Assembly (NCBI GenBank): GCA_014529385.2
Contig: CM043958.1
Coordinates: forward strand, 78,418,669-78,482,668
Origin: Adiantum capillus-veneris
Taxonomy: Eukaryota; Streptophyta; Polypodiopsida; Polypodiales; Pteridaceae
DNA: 64,000 nucleotides
Reading direction: 5' to 3'
In this document: positions 32,153 to 43,518 of the stretch, in pieces
How positions within the stretch are numbered: position 1 is the first letter of the stretch
Layout of the letters: every line of letters starts with the position of its first letter
The notes under the pieces: generated by a model
The model's input: the letters and a program-made list of their open reading frames with translations, nothing else
Told to the model about the DNA's origin: nothing
The model's database searches: none
Position numbers and translations under genes: made by a program

Positions 32153-35100
32153 ATGGCTGACAATAACAACACAGATGTGTTCAAGATGTTTGCTGCTGAG
32201 GATAGGTTGGATGGGGACAACTACCCTATGTGGGCTTATATGATGCAACATGTTCTTGTGTCAAAGGGTGTCTGGAACATTGTGCAGGGCATTGATGTAC
32301 GTCCTGGTTCTGAGGATGTAGGCGATGTTGAGGATGTTGCAGGTCTTGCTGCAAGGATTGCAGTTGTTAGAGTTGTTTTGCCTATGGCAGAACAAGCTCG
32401 TTGGGATGTTAAGGATGCGTAGGCTCATGCATTGATTGTGTTGTCTGTGAAGCGCACCATTGTTCCTCACATCCATTCAGCAAAATCTGCAAAACAGGCT
32501 TGGGATATTCTAGCAGGTCTTTATGCAAGCCGCAATGAGGCTAAAATTGCTTTGCTGCGTAAAGAGCTGGATTCGAAGATTATGCATGAGGAAGATGATA
32601 TGGAAACTTTCCTTGCTAGTGTCAAGGATATCAATAAGCAGCTTATTTCTGCAGGTGAAGTCATTTCAGACAGTTCCCTTATGCAGACTGTTCTTGATGC
32701 CTTACCAGATTCCTGCCAGACTTTTGCTAGTACTCGGAGACTGATGACCCAAGGAAATCCTGAAGTTGTCAAGTTTGATGCATTATGCACATTGCTGTTG
32801 CAAGAGTCACTTTCCAGAAAAAACAGGACTAGGCAGCGTGCAGTTGAACAGGATTTTATTGCTTCTCAAAGAAAGGGTGGTAACAGTAATGCAGTCACTT
32901 CTTATGGTTCTACTGCGAGTGGCAAAAATTATGTTCCTAATGCTTCTGCTGGCAGTACTTCATCTGACAATTCTGGTGATAAGCGCAAAAAGAAGATGCG
33001 TTGCCATTATTCTAAAGCCAATGATCACTTGATCAAGTCGTGTCCTAAGTTGAAGGCCAAAGATGCTAAGAAGAAAGAGGGTGGTTCCACTTCCACTACA
33101 AATGCAGCCATTGTTGAGTCTTCTGTGAAAGGAGGCTGTGTTGCTGATGTTGATGCAGAATGGGCTTTTAGCGCAGAGTGCACTTACAATCCTGCTGTCC
33201 ATGATGCATGCTTGTCAGTTGCTACAGATTCACATGTGTGGTATTTCGACAGTGGTGCTACAAAGCACATTACCTCACATCGTGAATTGTTTACCTCTCT
33301 CGAGTCTGTCCCTCATGGGAATTCAGTCACTTGTGCCAACAACGCCTCTTATCCAGTTCAAGGAGTTGGAAAGATTGTGCTCACTGTTGCTAATGGCAGT
33401 TCCTTCACACTTGTTGATGCACTTTATGTACCTGGGATCAAGAAGAATCTCTTGTCTGTATCCGCACTGGCTAGACTTGGACTTGTAGTCAAATTTGTGG
33501 ATGACAGATGTACAGTTCATGATCTCAGTTTTGGTGATGAAATTGTTGCATCTGGCCTTTTGTGCCGTGGGCTGTATAAGCTCACTTTGTATGACAAGTG
33601 TGGACAAAATTTTGCAAATGCTGTTGCAGATTCAAGGGCTATTTCAGATGCAAAACTTTGGCATGCACGTTTTGGTCATCTGAATTTTTCCGGTTTGCTG
33701 CGTTTGCAGAAATCTGATATGGTTGCTTCTTTGCCGCCTCTTGAAGCACCTGTCAAACATGTTTGTGAAGGCTGTATTTTGGGTAAGATGCAGCGTTCTA
33801 AGTTTCCAAAGGATCGGTCAGTTCGGGCCACATGCAGGTTGCAGCTTGTGCATAGTTATGTTTGTGGGCCCATGCAAACTCCGTCCTTGGGCAATTACCT
33901 GTACTTTGTGACTTTCATTGATGACTACTCCAGGCATGCATGGGTATTTCCGCTTAAAGCGAATTCCAAAGTTTTTATGTGCTCCAAACAATTTCTGGCT
34001 ATGGCTGAAAATGTCTCGAAATGTACTATGGGCACCCTCCGTTCCGATCGAGGGGGGGAGTATATGTCTCATGAATTTAATGCATTTCTGGCTAGTCGTG
34101 GGATAAAACACCAATGTACAGTGCCTTATACGCCTCAGGAAAATGGTGTTGCTGAGAGGAAAAACAGGTCACTGACAGAAATGGCACGATGTATGGTCAA
34201 AAGTCAAGCTTCGCTGCATTCTTTTTGGCTTGAGGCCATCATGTGTGCCACTTATGTACTTAACAGGTGTCCTACAAAAGCTTTGCAATCTATTACTCCA
34301 TATGAAGCATGGCATGATAGAAAGCCTTCTATTGAGCACATGCGTGTTTTTGGCTGTTTGGCATATGCTTTGGTGCCACAAGTGCAGCGCTAAAAATTGG
34401 ATGATAAGGCTTTCAAATGTATTTTTGTTGGTTATAGTGCTGAAAGAAAAGGTTACAGGTTGTATCATCCGCAAACAAAACGTATTCTGGTTTCTCAGGA
34501 TGTAGTGTTTGTGGAAGATTCTGTTCAGCCCTTGCTGTCATGTACTAGAGAAAGTAATGTAAGCTCACAGGACATTTATGACACTTTGTTGCCTCTTTTC
34601 AGTGGTGGAAATACAAATGTAAGTTCCAATGAGGCAAATGTACAGCCTATGGGGGTTTCTGAAAATGTTTTAGATCAGCCTATTACTGATGCAAATGTAC
34701 ATGATGTACTTGATGAGGAAAGGGCTGAAAATGAGCAAGCTAGAGGTATGCCAAAATGGCTGGTGCACACTTTGCGTGACAGTAAATTGGATGCACCTTT
34801 GTCTAGTCGTACTCGTTCAGGCTCTCGCCATGCATCTTATGCATCAGATTGTTATGCTTTGGCTGTGTCTAGTTTACATGATGTTGAGGAGTCTCTGTCT
34901 TTTGATGAAGCACAGAATTCAGAAAATTGGATGGCTACCATGCAATCAGAATATGATGCACTTATAGAAAATGACACATGGACTTTCTGTGATTTGCCTC
35001 CTGGCAAAAAGGCCATTGGTACAAAGTGGGTTTACAAGTTGAAACGCAAACCGGATGGTGAGATCGATCGCCATAAGGCTCGACTTGTTGCAAAGGGTTA

Positions 35101-36427
35101 TGCACATCAAAAAGGCATAGATTATGAAGAGACTTTTGCTCCCACTTGTCGTATGACTACTGTACGTTTTCTATGTGCATTAGCAGCTCATTTTGGTTGG
35201 GATGTACATCAATCAGACATTGTTACTGCTTTCTTGAATGGTGACATATTTGAGGAAGTTTATGTAACGCAGCCTCGCGGTTTTGTCATAAAAGGACAAG
35301 AGGACAAAGTGTGCAAATGTAACAAGGCTTTGTATGGGTTGAAGCAATCTCCTCGTGCTTCGTATGAGAAAGCTGACACTCATTTGGTCAAACAAGGCTT
35401 TCGTAACAGTCCAACAGAAAGCACATTGTATGTAAAGCGTGAGGGTGATGTATTTCTCATCGTGGTTCTTTATGTTGATGATTTGCTGATCACTGGACCA
35501 AATGAGAGACATATTGCTGAATTTAAGGCTGATTTGAATGCTACTTTCAAGATGAAAGATTTGGGGTTGTTGCATCATTACTTGGGTATACAGTTTAAGC
35601 AGTGTGATGGTGGTATTGCCTTGTGTCAGAAAAGTTACATAGAGACATTGCTATGTAAGTTTGGACTTGAGGATTGCAAACCTATTGCCACTCCCATGGA
35701 AACAGGTTTGAAGTTGAGTCTACATGATGCTGGCGATCCTGCTGATGTCACTCTTTAACAAACTGTTGTTGGCTGCCTCATTTATGTATGCAACACGAGG
35801 CCGGATATTTAGTTTGCAGTCTCACAGGTCAGCAGATTTATCCATAGCCCAGGGTCTAAGCATTGGCAAGCTGTCAAGAGGATTTTACGCTACCTTAGTG
35901 GCACTTTACATCTTGGCTTGTTTTATCCCAAGGGGGGATCATTGCCGCCAGACGTAAATGCTTTTTCGGACTCAGATTGGGCTGGTTGTTTTGACACGCG
36001 AGTGTCCACAAGTGGTTTCTGTTTCATGCTTGGCAGTTCATGTATATCATGGTTGAGCAAGAAGAAACCTACTGTGGCCACTTCGAGTTGTGAGGCTAAG
36101 TACAGGGCAGTCTTCACAGCTACGGTTGAGTGTGTATGGCTCACACGCCTTATGGCTGATTTGGGTGTTGGACAAGACACTGCCAACACTATCTACACTG
36201 ACAATCATAGCGCATTGGCAGTTGCGAGGAACCCAGTTTTTCATGCTCGCACAAAGCACATTGAGGTGCATTACCACTATGTCAGGGAGAGGCTCTCAGC
36301 AGGAGAGATCAACTTGGCTTATGTGCCAACACAGGACAACCTTGCAGATCTTTTCACAAAGGCATTGTCTCGTGAGAAGCTTGAAGCTTTCCGCAAAGCT
36401 TTGGGCTTACTCCCCTTTGTGGACTGA
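32153..36427 (+). pseudogene. Copia gag-pol polyprotein with four in-frame stops
   Basis: One frame of 1425 codons. Order: gag (YPMWAYMMQHVL); zinc knuckle; protease (WYFDSGATKHI); integrase HHCC (WHARFGHLN; VCEGC) and core (SDRGGEY; QENGVAERKNR); RT with YVDD (YVDDLLITGP); RNase H (DSDWAG; SSCEAKY; HIEVHYHYVRE). Stops are at 32420-32422 (TAG), 34391-34393 (TAA), 35756-35758 (TAA) and 35810-35812 (TAG), without any frameshift. The second knuckle cysteine is Ser (33011-33013), and the first integrase Asp expected in HSDVCGP is Tyr (33857-33859). Copia order protease-integrase-RT-RNase H is clear. This copy cannot move by itself. Confidence 0.95.
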
Positions 36428-36502
36428 TCCTGTCCTCAGGGCATGGCACTTCCCTTTACTCATGTGCCAGCTCTCGTTCACCGCATCACTCCAGGGGGGA
36501 TT

Positions 36503-36729
36503 TGTTACCATATACATGTGGTAGTGATGTGTGTGAACACACTAGGACCGCCGGGGCATTTTTTTCCTCTTTAGGAGGTTTTTTCCCCCGTGCATTGTTT
36601 ATACGCCCATCACTCTAGGGCTATCTATCTTTCTATTGCAACCTAGGTAAAACTCTCTCTATTGTGTGCCTTGAGCTTCCTTCGTCTTCTCCAAGCTGTG
36701 TGTGTTTCTCTGCAACCCTAATTCCAACA
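36503..36729 (+). repeat. 3' LTR of the copia element (227 bp)
   Basis: Same ends and length as the 5' LTR. It is followed by the GGATG target duplication. Confidence 0.95.
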
Positions 36730-36880
36730 GGATGTCAATGGCATATAGTGCCAAAATTGTCGCTTTTAGGATCTCTCTACTCATGAACAAAGCCATTACT
36801 CCCTAGCAACACAATTTTATCAAAGGAGTTTCAATCTGTGACAACGGGAATGTTGAAACAAAAGTACACTTTATGACTCA
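36730..36880 (+). pseudogene. Continuation of the split LINE: reverse transcriptase fragment
   Basis: After the TSD the frame reads MSMAYSAKIVAFRISLLMNK and then HNFIKGVSICDN, the RT region of L1-type LINEs where an interrupted frame from 26560-26648 should resume. Beyond about 36850 the LINE cannot be followed. Confidence 0.6.
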
Positions 36881-37369
36881 ACCTCGAGGCTACAAATAAG
36901 ACGTGATCCCCACATAGTGTCTTTTACAAGGGGGTAGGTCATTTTAGCAATACATTGTTGATGCTTACAATACTATGGAGTTCAAGCTAATATGGTTGAG
37001 AAATCATCTAAGTGATCTTCATGTAGAAGCTTATCACACCCTTGCAGCGAAGGGGTGATGGACATTATGTTGAATGAATGATTTTTTGCATTCATCTTCT
37101 GTGGGTGGGCCACTACATCTATATTAGCTGTATCAAGATGCCATGGTAGTAGTATTATGCAAGTGAGGAATGTAAAACCTCTTCATATTTTTCACATGTA
37201 ATCTATGTTGGAAAGAGATTGATATTGCCTTATTGGCAAAGCAAACCAGTTCCAATAATCTTGATTTGACGATACTCGTCTTTTACCATAAGTTCAAGGA
37301 TATTATGCATTTACGTATAAATGGTTCAATTTCTTGAGATTTCATTTGACATATCGGTTTAATAGAATT
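36881..37369. other. AT-rich stretch leading into the Helitron remnant
   Basis: A weak Helitron-like phrase (LTILVFYHKFKDIMH, near 37262-37306) may belong to the Rep protein upstream of the HUH motif. Nothing else is recognised. Confidence 0.35.
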
Positions 37370-38160
37370 TTAAAAAAAGAGGAGTTCCCCATGCTCATAT
37401 TTTGTTAATCTTTGCGTCTCAGTACAAGCCAGCCGAGGCTTTACACTACAATAAATGGTTTTTGCAAAGCTTCTGCATAAAGAGAGGTTTCTTGATTTTC
37501 ACAATTTCATAACTTGTTGTAGTATCGATGGTCCATGTGGTACCAGCCTTGATTCAAAAATGTTGCATGCATGGCAGAAAGAAACTATTTATTCAAATAT
37601 TTTTGCAAGTTTTGTGCCAAAATTACTATTGATGGTGATGGATATCCAATAGATATGGGACAAGATGTTGGCAAGAATGGGTTATCAAAACAAATGAACT
37701 TGGATAATCTATGTTCTGCACCATATAATCCACTTCTCTCATTAAGATATAAATCTCACATCAATGTTGAGGTATGCTCCACCATCACAATTGTGATATA
37801 TCTTTACAAGTACATGTACAAGGGGCATGATAGAGTCATTGTTGTGCTCTAAGATGGTGAAGGTGTGCTTGATGACATTAAAAGTTATCTAGATGTGCGT
37901 TATGTATTAGCATCTAAAGCTAATGATTTTCTATATAGAGACTTCCCCAATCAATGGATTTGGAGTTCACAAAGAAAAATTTGGATCCACTGACAAAAGG
38001 GTGATACAATTGGAAGAACAAATTAGAACATTGTTCCTGCAGAGGGGGAGGTTTATTACCTACAAGTACCACTTAATGAGTGCAAAAAATGTTAGACTTT
38101 TGGGTATTTTGAGCTTCTATTGGAGAAACTTACACTACCTTTATGGAAGCTTGTAATGCT
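37370..38160 (+). pseudogene. Helitron Rep (HUH endonuclease) remnant
   Basis: KRGVPHAHILLIF at about 37375-37413 is the Helitron HUH motif (H-A-H). A different frame continues with SIDGPCGTSLDSK (about 37522-37560), then KITIDGDGYPID, APYNPLLSLRYKSHINVEV and IYLYKYMYKGHDR, the two-tyrosine motif (about 37795-37834). Next comes DDIKSYLDVRYVLASKA. At least three frameshifts and a stop are present. This is the rolling-circle initiator part; no helicase domain or Helitron end is seen. Confidence 0.8.
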
Positions 38161-38517
38161 ATGAGGCCATTACAAAATGATGTTGTATGGTCAATGAGTT
38201 ACAAAATGTATCCTTGCAATAGTTGAGTCCACAACTATGACAACTATCTGTGATTATTGTGATATTTTGTGAGCTTTTATGTCCTAGTACTCTATGAAAT
38301 AATTTCTCCAAAGATATTTCTAAGGACTTTTTTCATGCTTTGTGCACATGTATGCATGTTGAGCATGTTTTTCATGAGATATCAAAGAGCAAAGCATAAT
38401 GAACCTTGAAATATATGTTGCAATGATATGGAAAATGACTTGGTAACTTCTTTTGAGTGCCAAACATAGATCAATCACATGTATTTGGAAGTATGAGTGG
38501 ATTGCTAAGTGAAGAGA

Positions 38518-38520
<3 letters not shown>

Positions 38521-38568
<48 letters not shown>
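38521..38568. repeat. (GA)n microsatellite
   Basis: A GA run of about 48 bp. Confidence 0.95.
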
Positions 38569-38573
<5 letters not shown>

Positions 38574-39914
38574 TTTATATGTTAATGTTATAGAATATAA
38601 ATATTTGACTTCATGGATGTGGTCCTCCTAATCTCTCTACATCTTTAGGCTAATCTCTCTACATCTTTAGGTTGAAGGCGCTGAAGTGGCAAACTCACTG
38701 GTATGCCAATTTGAACCATTAACCTAAAAGTTAATTGGCTACGTAGAAATTCATAGTTTTTCATTTTCTTTTCCGTGAGACCGACATCAAGAAAGGCTCG
38801 TTACCTTGCACCATTTGCATGTGGATTAGGGAGAGGTCAAGAAAATGTTGACATATTTCTAAAGGTAGAGTGCTTGGAAATAAATCCTTTATCTAATTTC
38901 TAGTGTTGATATTTTATTTTTCTTGCCCACATTTCATGGAATTTTGATTTTTTTTAATGTTCAAATCTACTAGATTTTTTTTTATTATTATTTTTGTCAT
39001 TCCCTTGTATGGAATTGTGTTACATATCTTCATCCAGTAGTGTACAAGCTCTGTAAAAATTTGTTAGGACAAATGAGAGTCTCGGCACCTATGGGTGGCA
39101 GCAAAAAGAGAAAAGATATTTAAAAGCAATAAACTCCTTTAAAATCCATAAACTATTTAGAATCTATATAAAACCATAAACTCTTTTTTTAAATTTGTAA
39201 TCCTTGAAGGAAGTAAACCAGGTATAAAATAGTGTTTCATTGAAAAAAGCCAAGACAAAACTTGGGCCTACATGCCAAATACCCACAATGTAATGTGTTG
39301 GAACATAGCCTCATAACCAAAGCTAGCTAAAGACACTACATTTATGGGTTTCTATTGTCCTATATCTCTCACAAAAACATGCATTTGTTCTATTTGATCA
39401 TTACCTTTAAGGGAAACATGGTAATAGTCAAGCAATTCTTGATAGAAATTTGACTCATAGAGAACCATTACGTATTAGTGATGCTTCAACACAAATCATC
39501 TTGAGTTTGTTGTTACTATTTTCAAATACAAAAACTAACAGAGCATTTGTAAAGAATTTGATTAGAGGGTGGTGAAGATGCCACTTAGTTGTAGTTTGTC
39601 TCATAGGATTGAGATAAGGAAAGCACCAAAGGGAATACTAGACAAAATCCCTAATGCAGTGACTTTCCAAGTGCAAAATAACATTTCAAATAACTGGTAT
39701 AATTAGATGCTGAAATTTATAATTGATAGGACTTTTCCATTATTCATGAGTAACGACACAAGAAAGAAGGTACATCATAAAAGTAGAGCACTTTTAGTGA
39801 TTACAAGAGTTTCATTAAAGAAAAAGGGCATTGATTGGGTTATCAAGAGGTTTGTCCCTAATTGTACCTGAATGTGTGGAAATTTTATTTTTTGAGAAAA
39901 TAACAAGGAGAAAT
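38569..39914. other. AT-rich stretch, no gene recognised
   Basis: A 23-bp phrase, CTAATCTCTCTACATCTTTAGG, is duplicated near 38628-38672. No coding frame or termini are identified; the last 300 bp may belong to the gypsy remnant that follows. Confidence 0.4.
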
Positions 39915-40375
39915 ATTTTTCAAGCAAGGCTTTTTTGGCCTGTTGTTATCAAATTATGCTCATGACTTGTGAGGAGATGTCTTCAATGTCAACCAACCCC
40001 TACAAATAGGGTGCCACATCAGCATGGATTACCTTTATAATAACCTTTTTACAAATGTGGCATGGACTTTGATGGTCCTATCAAGCATGCTTCAAAGTTG
40101 ACAAAGAATAGGTATATTTTGGTTGCAACAAATTATTGCACTGGTGGAAGGTATAGATTTGAAAGATAATACAATAGCTAGTGTTGCTAAATTTGTTTAT
40201 GTTGGTTACAAAAAACATAATGACCACATATGGGCACGCAACATAGTTGATTTAAATCGAGGAATTTTATTTTCCTAACAAGGTGATAAGCATTTGATCA
40301 CTATACCCAAGAAATCAAATTTGTATTATTCACATTTTAATGGGGTTGTTGTAACTTCAGTTAAGATTTTCTTGA
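39915..40375 (+). pseudogene. Ty3/gypsy integrase remnant
   Basis: Frames read IFQARLFWPVVIKL and LVRRCLQCQPTPTNRVPHQ, the end of the zinc domain, then CGMDFDGPIKHASKLTKN and RYILVATNYCTGG, the first strand of the core with its catalytic D. Next come DLKDNTIASVAKFVY and a degenerate continuation to about 40370. Several frame changes and stops. It is interrupted or ended by the SINE-like unit at about 40381. Confidence 0.75.
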
Positions 40376-40380
40376 GGGGG

Positions 40381-40530
40381 ATGTCCAAAGGGGCTAGCTT
40401 GGTTGGTTTAGCATTTGACCGTCATGACACAGATCATGGGTTTGAATGTGATCGGGTGACTAGGATGGCCATGGACGTCCTTTGTATCTCAAGAAGCGGG
40501 AATGCTTGTACTGCTACAAATAAAAAGATT
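40381..40530 (+). mobile_element. tRNA-derived SINE-like unit
   Basis: An A-box-like TAGCTTGGTTGG (40395-40406) and a B-box-like GGGTTTGAATGT (40438-40449) lie 31 bp apart in a tRNA-like context. A non-tRNA body follows, ending TTGTACTGCTAC then an A-rich stretch near 40505-40530. This is the structure of plant SINEs. No TSD was found and there is no second copy in the window. Confidence 0.5.
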
Positions 40531-41081
40531 ATTTTGAGGATAGTGAAGATGTTCTCTCACAAAATATGGGGAAGAGTGGGTCAAAATTTGGTGAAACTTC
40601 AATTAAGGTTTTCTTTAGTAAAGACTTTGTCTCTAAAACTAGGAAAGGTCAAAATTTAGACTTAGCATTGTGGGCTTTCAAGATAGCTTGTAGAGTATCC
40701 ACCTGGCCTTGGGGTGATCACTTTTCAAAAATGTATCATATCATCATATCACATGAGTTACCCAAAGAGGATAATTAAAAGTCACAAATGTATAGCTTGT
40801 ATACATTAAAGGGGGTGGGTTTTTTTTAAATAGACCCAATATGTGTCTCCTATTTTGCAAGCAGCTCGAATTAGAGGGTATCTCATCAGATATCGCCCAA
40901 AAACTACAGGAAAAGGAAAGTGCCCGTGATAAACAGAGGTGGAGAGAGAGCCGTGTGTCAGGAACTGCTTGAGAGGTGGTGATTTTTCTCAGGTACGTAG
41001 GCAGTGACTTTTGCCGATTTTGTGCAATTGCGGCGACAGGCGGTCGGGGTAGTCGAGCAGGAGGTGTGCTGCATAGGGTGT

Positions 41082-41121
<40 letters not shown>

Positions 41122-41172
41122 GGACCTGCAACAACAGAGAGGTATCTCCATTGCTGTCTGTCGACCTGCAGC

Positions 41173-41236
<64 letters not shown>

Positions 41237-41611
41237 AACGGGGAGGTATCTCCATTGTCGGAGACGGTTGACTAGGCCACCGAGCTTGTGGAGCACCATA
41301 TCTGATTGTGAAGGCACAGAGAGGTAGACAGATCGGCCATCAAGTTGCGAGGGTGGGGTGTCATTGCAGAGCAGATGATGAGGACGAGAGCACACACCTT
41401 TGGTGAAGGAAGTGATGCGAGGAAGGATACGAAACGAAGTAGTGTGAGAAGGACGGGAACGGCTGAGACAACCATCACCAAGAAGGAGGGGGCGAGGACA
41501 CGAGACGAAGCGTGTGCATTGCCTGCAACTACGAGCTTAATGTTAAAACCTAATCTAAGCAAATTGGAGGAATCTTTGGAAGAAATTAATTAATGAATCC
41601 AAGTTAGACCC
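40531..41611. other. Non-coding stretch with CT arrays
   Basis: It includes (CT)n runs at about 41083-41118 and 41173-41231. A phrase GAGGTATCTCCATTG is repeated after each run (near 41140 and 41244), so a CT-plus-unique unit is duplicated. An 82-codon ORF at 41345-41593 is not recognised. Confidence 0.6.
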
Positions 41612-41655
41612 AGTATACTTTATAAAGTATACTAGTATACTTTATAAAGTATACT
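41612..41655. repeat. Two tandem perfect 22-bp palindromes
   Basis: The 22-bp AGTATACTTTATAAAGTATACT occurs twice head to tail, at 41612-41633 and 41634-41655. The whole 44 bp is also a palindrome. It may be paired inverted ends left by a small transposon, or a dyad site. Confidence 0.9.
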
Positions 41656-42048
41656 CGCCCATAAACAAAAGTATATTGAGGTATTACTAATAACTTTTTG
41701 AACTCAAGTAATATAGGAAACTGCTAAAGAGTGACTTGATATTACATTTTTTTTTATCTTGAGGCACTTTTACGTTCTCTTAATTGAGAAGATTTTTATA
41801 AGTACTAGTAAAACGGCGCCGCCTTCGGCGGCGGCATGGCCTCTCTTTACCGCCTTGTTGGCAAGTCGAACTCCCCTCAACTTACTCCTCAAAGCCTCCA
41901 AAATTGGATTTTGCTACTATGTAGGGATTTACAGCTCCCAAAAGACTACACCTATAATTAATCTCCCCACAGAGAGAGAGGGAGAGAGCGAGAGAGAGAG
42001 AGAGAGAGAGACGGGACTACACTAAACCTAGGTTTTTTTCGAGCACTG

Positions 42049-42115
<67 letters not shown>

Positions 42116-42252
42116 AGGAAGGCTGCACTTGCATCCGCGATTTTATGCATTGGTCGTCGTGAACCTTGGTTGTTCTGCGTCATAAAGGCAGAAGGACATC
42201 TCCAGCAACGGCAACCCCCCCCCCCCCCCCGACCTCCTTGCCAGTGCTCGAA

Positions 42253-42298
<46 letters not shown>
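41656..42298. repeat. GA, CT and C-run arrays
   Basis: A small GC hairpin (GCCGCCTTCGGCGGC, about 41820-41834), GA repeats at 41971-42011, CT repeats at 42051-42109, a 16-C run at 42215-42230 and CT repeats at 42258-42298. The CT run abuts the gypsy LTR piece directly. No gene seen. Confidence 0.85.
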
Positions 42299-42300
<2 letters not shown>

Positions 42301-43283
42301 GTCAACCCCCTCTCTCTTCCCCTTGTCCTTTCTCCTTTCTCTCTCCCCTCAAGCTACCCCACCCCCTGTCCTTACCAATAATGCACCCTAACTCACATGC
42401 ACCTGATCTCCTATCTTCCAAAACAGTATACCCCACCCCCCTTTTCTCTCTCCTATCATATCCATGACCCAAATATCCCCCTCTCTCTCTAAAGGGCTCC
42501 ATGTCTCTTGTCTTGTAGCCAGATAACCTCCCCCACACTCACACACACTCGGTTTCACTGAAAAAGGTGCCCACAGACCCATCCCCACCCGGTGGTTACC
42601 TGGTTTTCTTATGTTCACACACATCTGTACATAGATTCACCTCTGAACACACTCCCCTCTCTCATCAACCCATCTCTCTCTCTCTCTCATGAGACTGCTA
42701 TTCTGGCGCATATACACACAGCCAGACAAGTGGGGCCCACAGTCACATGGCCTGTGTAGATAATGATTTCTTCATTTCTAAATTCTAGAATTTCTTCCCC
42801 TTCCTCTCCTGTATAAAGAGGGGTCAACATCACACTAAGACACACACAACATCACCAGATAGTACACTATGCATTGTGTGTGCCTAGCGCACACACACAC
42901 ACACACCCACACCATCACCATCATTGCAGTCACCATGCTCGACTTGAGCATGACCTCTACACCCTTGGGCTATGGAAGATGAAGGGAAACTAAATGAAGG
43001 ATGATGGCCATAACCCTCGTGCGAGTCTTTACCATCAGCTCCCACCTATCCGCCATGTGCTCTACCACTCTCTCCCTTCTCTTTCCCCTACCCTATGCTC
43101 CCTATTTCATCGCCTTATTCTCTAAATAAATCTTGAGTTTTTGTGAGTATGTTTCTTGCAATGTTTTGCCCATGTGAGGTGTGCGGAATCGCCACCTAGT
43201 CTTGTGTTTTGCAGTGAGCTTGTGTATGTGTGAAGGGTGTGCGGATTCGCCATCCTTTTGTGATGCCTAAGTACTAAGCCGCT

Positions 43284-43342
<59 letters not shown>

Positions 43343-43518
43343 ATCTCATTCCCTTTCCTTTTCATCATTACTCCCAAGCATCCATCTCTCTTGGATGAAC
43401 ACTTTGTTATGGTGGTGTGTTGTTTGCGTCCTAGCCGCTGAAGCTAGGTGGTGCCCCCTGTTTGCTTTACCATGACAGGCTCGAGGCGCGCCATTCGGTC
43501 CCCGGTGTTTTAGAGGCC
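42299..43518 (+). repeat. Gypsy LTR piece 1, plus orientation, both ends missing
   Basis: It is the reverse complement of the LTR at 6961-8533 from the AGGTCAACCCC region onward. It starts abruptly after a CT run and ends at GAGGCC, about 40 bp short of the LTR end, where it joins a second copy of the LTR interior. A 50-bp segment present in the second copy is missing near 42661. Confidence 0.9.

Larger units (their letters stand above)
26649..36729 (+). mobile_element. Ty1/copia element, complete ends, carrying a nested gypsy element
   Basis: 227-bp LTRs at 26649-26875 and 36503-36729 begin TGTTACC and end CCAACA. GGATG occurs directly outside both ends (26644-26648 and 36730-36734), a perfect 5-bp TSD. 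A PBS and a polypurine tract (CCAGGGGGGA, 36491-36500) are in place. gag-pol runs 32153-36427. The leader is interrupted by the gypsy element 26936-31846. The two LTRs differ at about seven positions (about 3%). Confidence 0.95.

Noticed and set aside
31702-32160. ORF of 152 codons before copia gag
   Set aside because: It crosses the gypsy LTR edge into the copia leader, so it cannot predate the insertion; no family is recognised.
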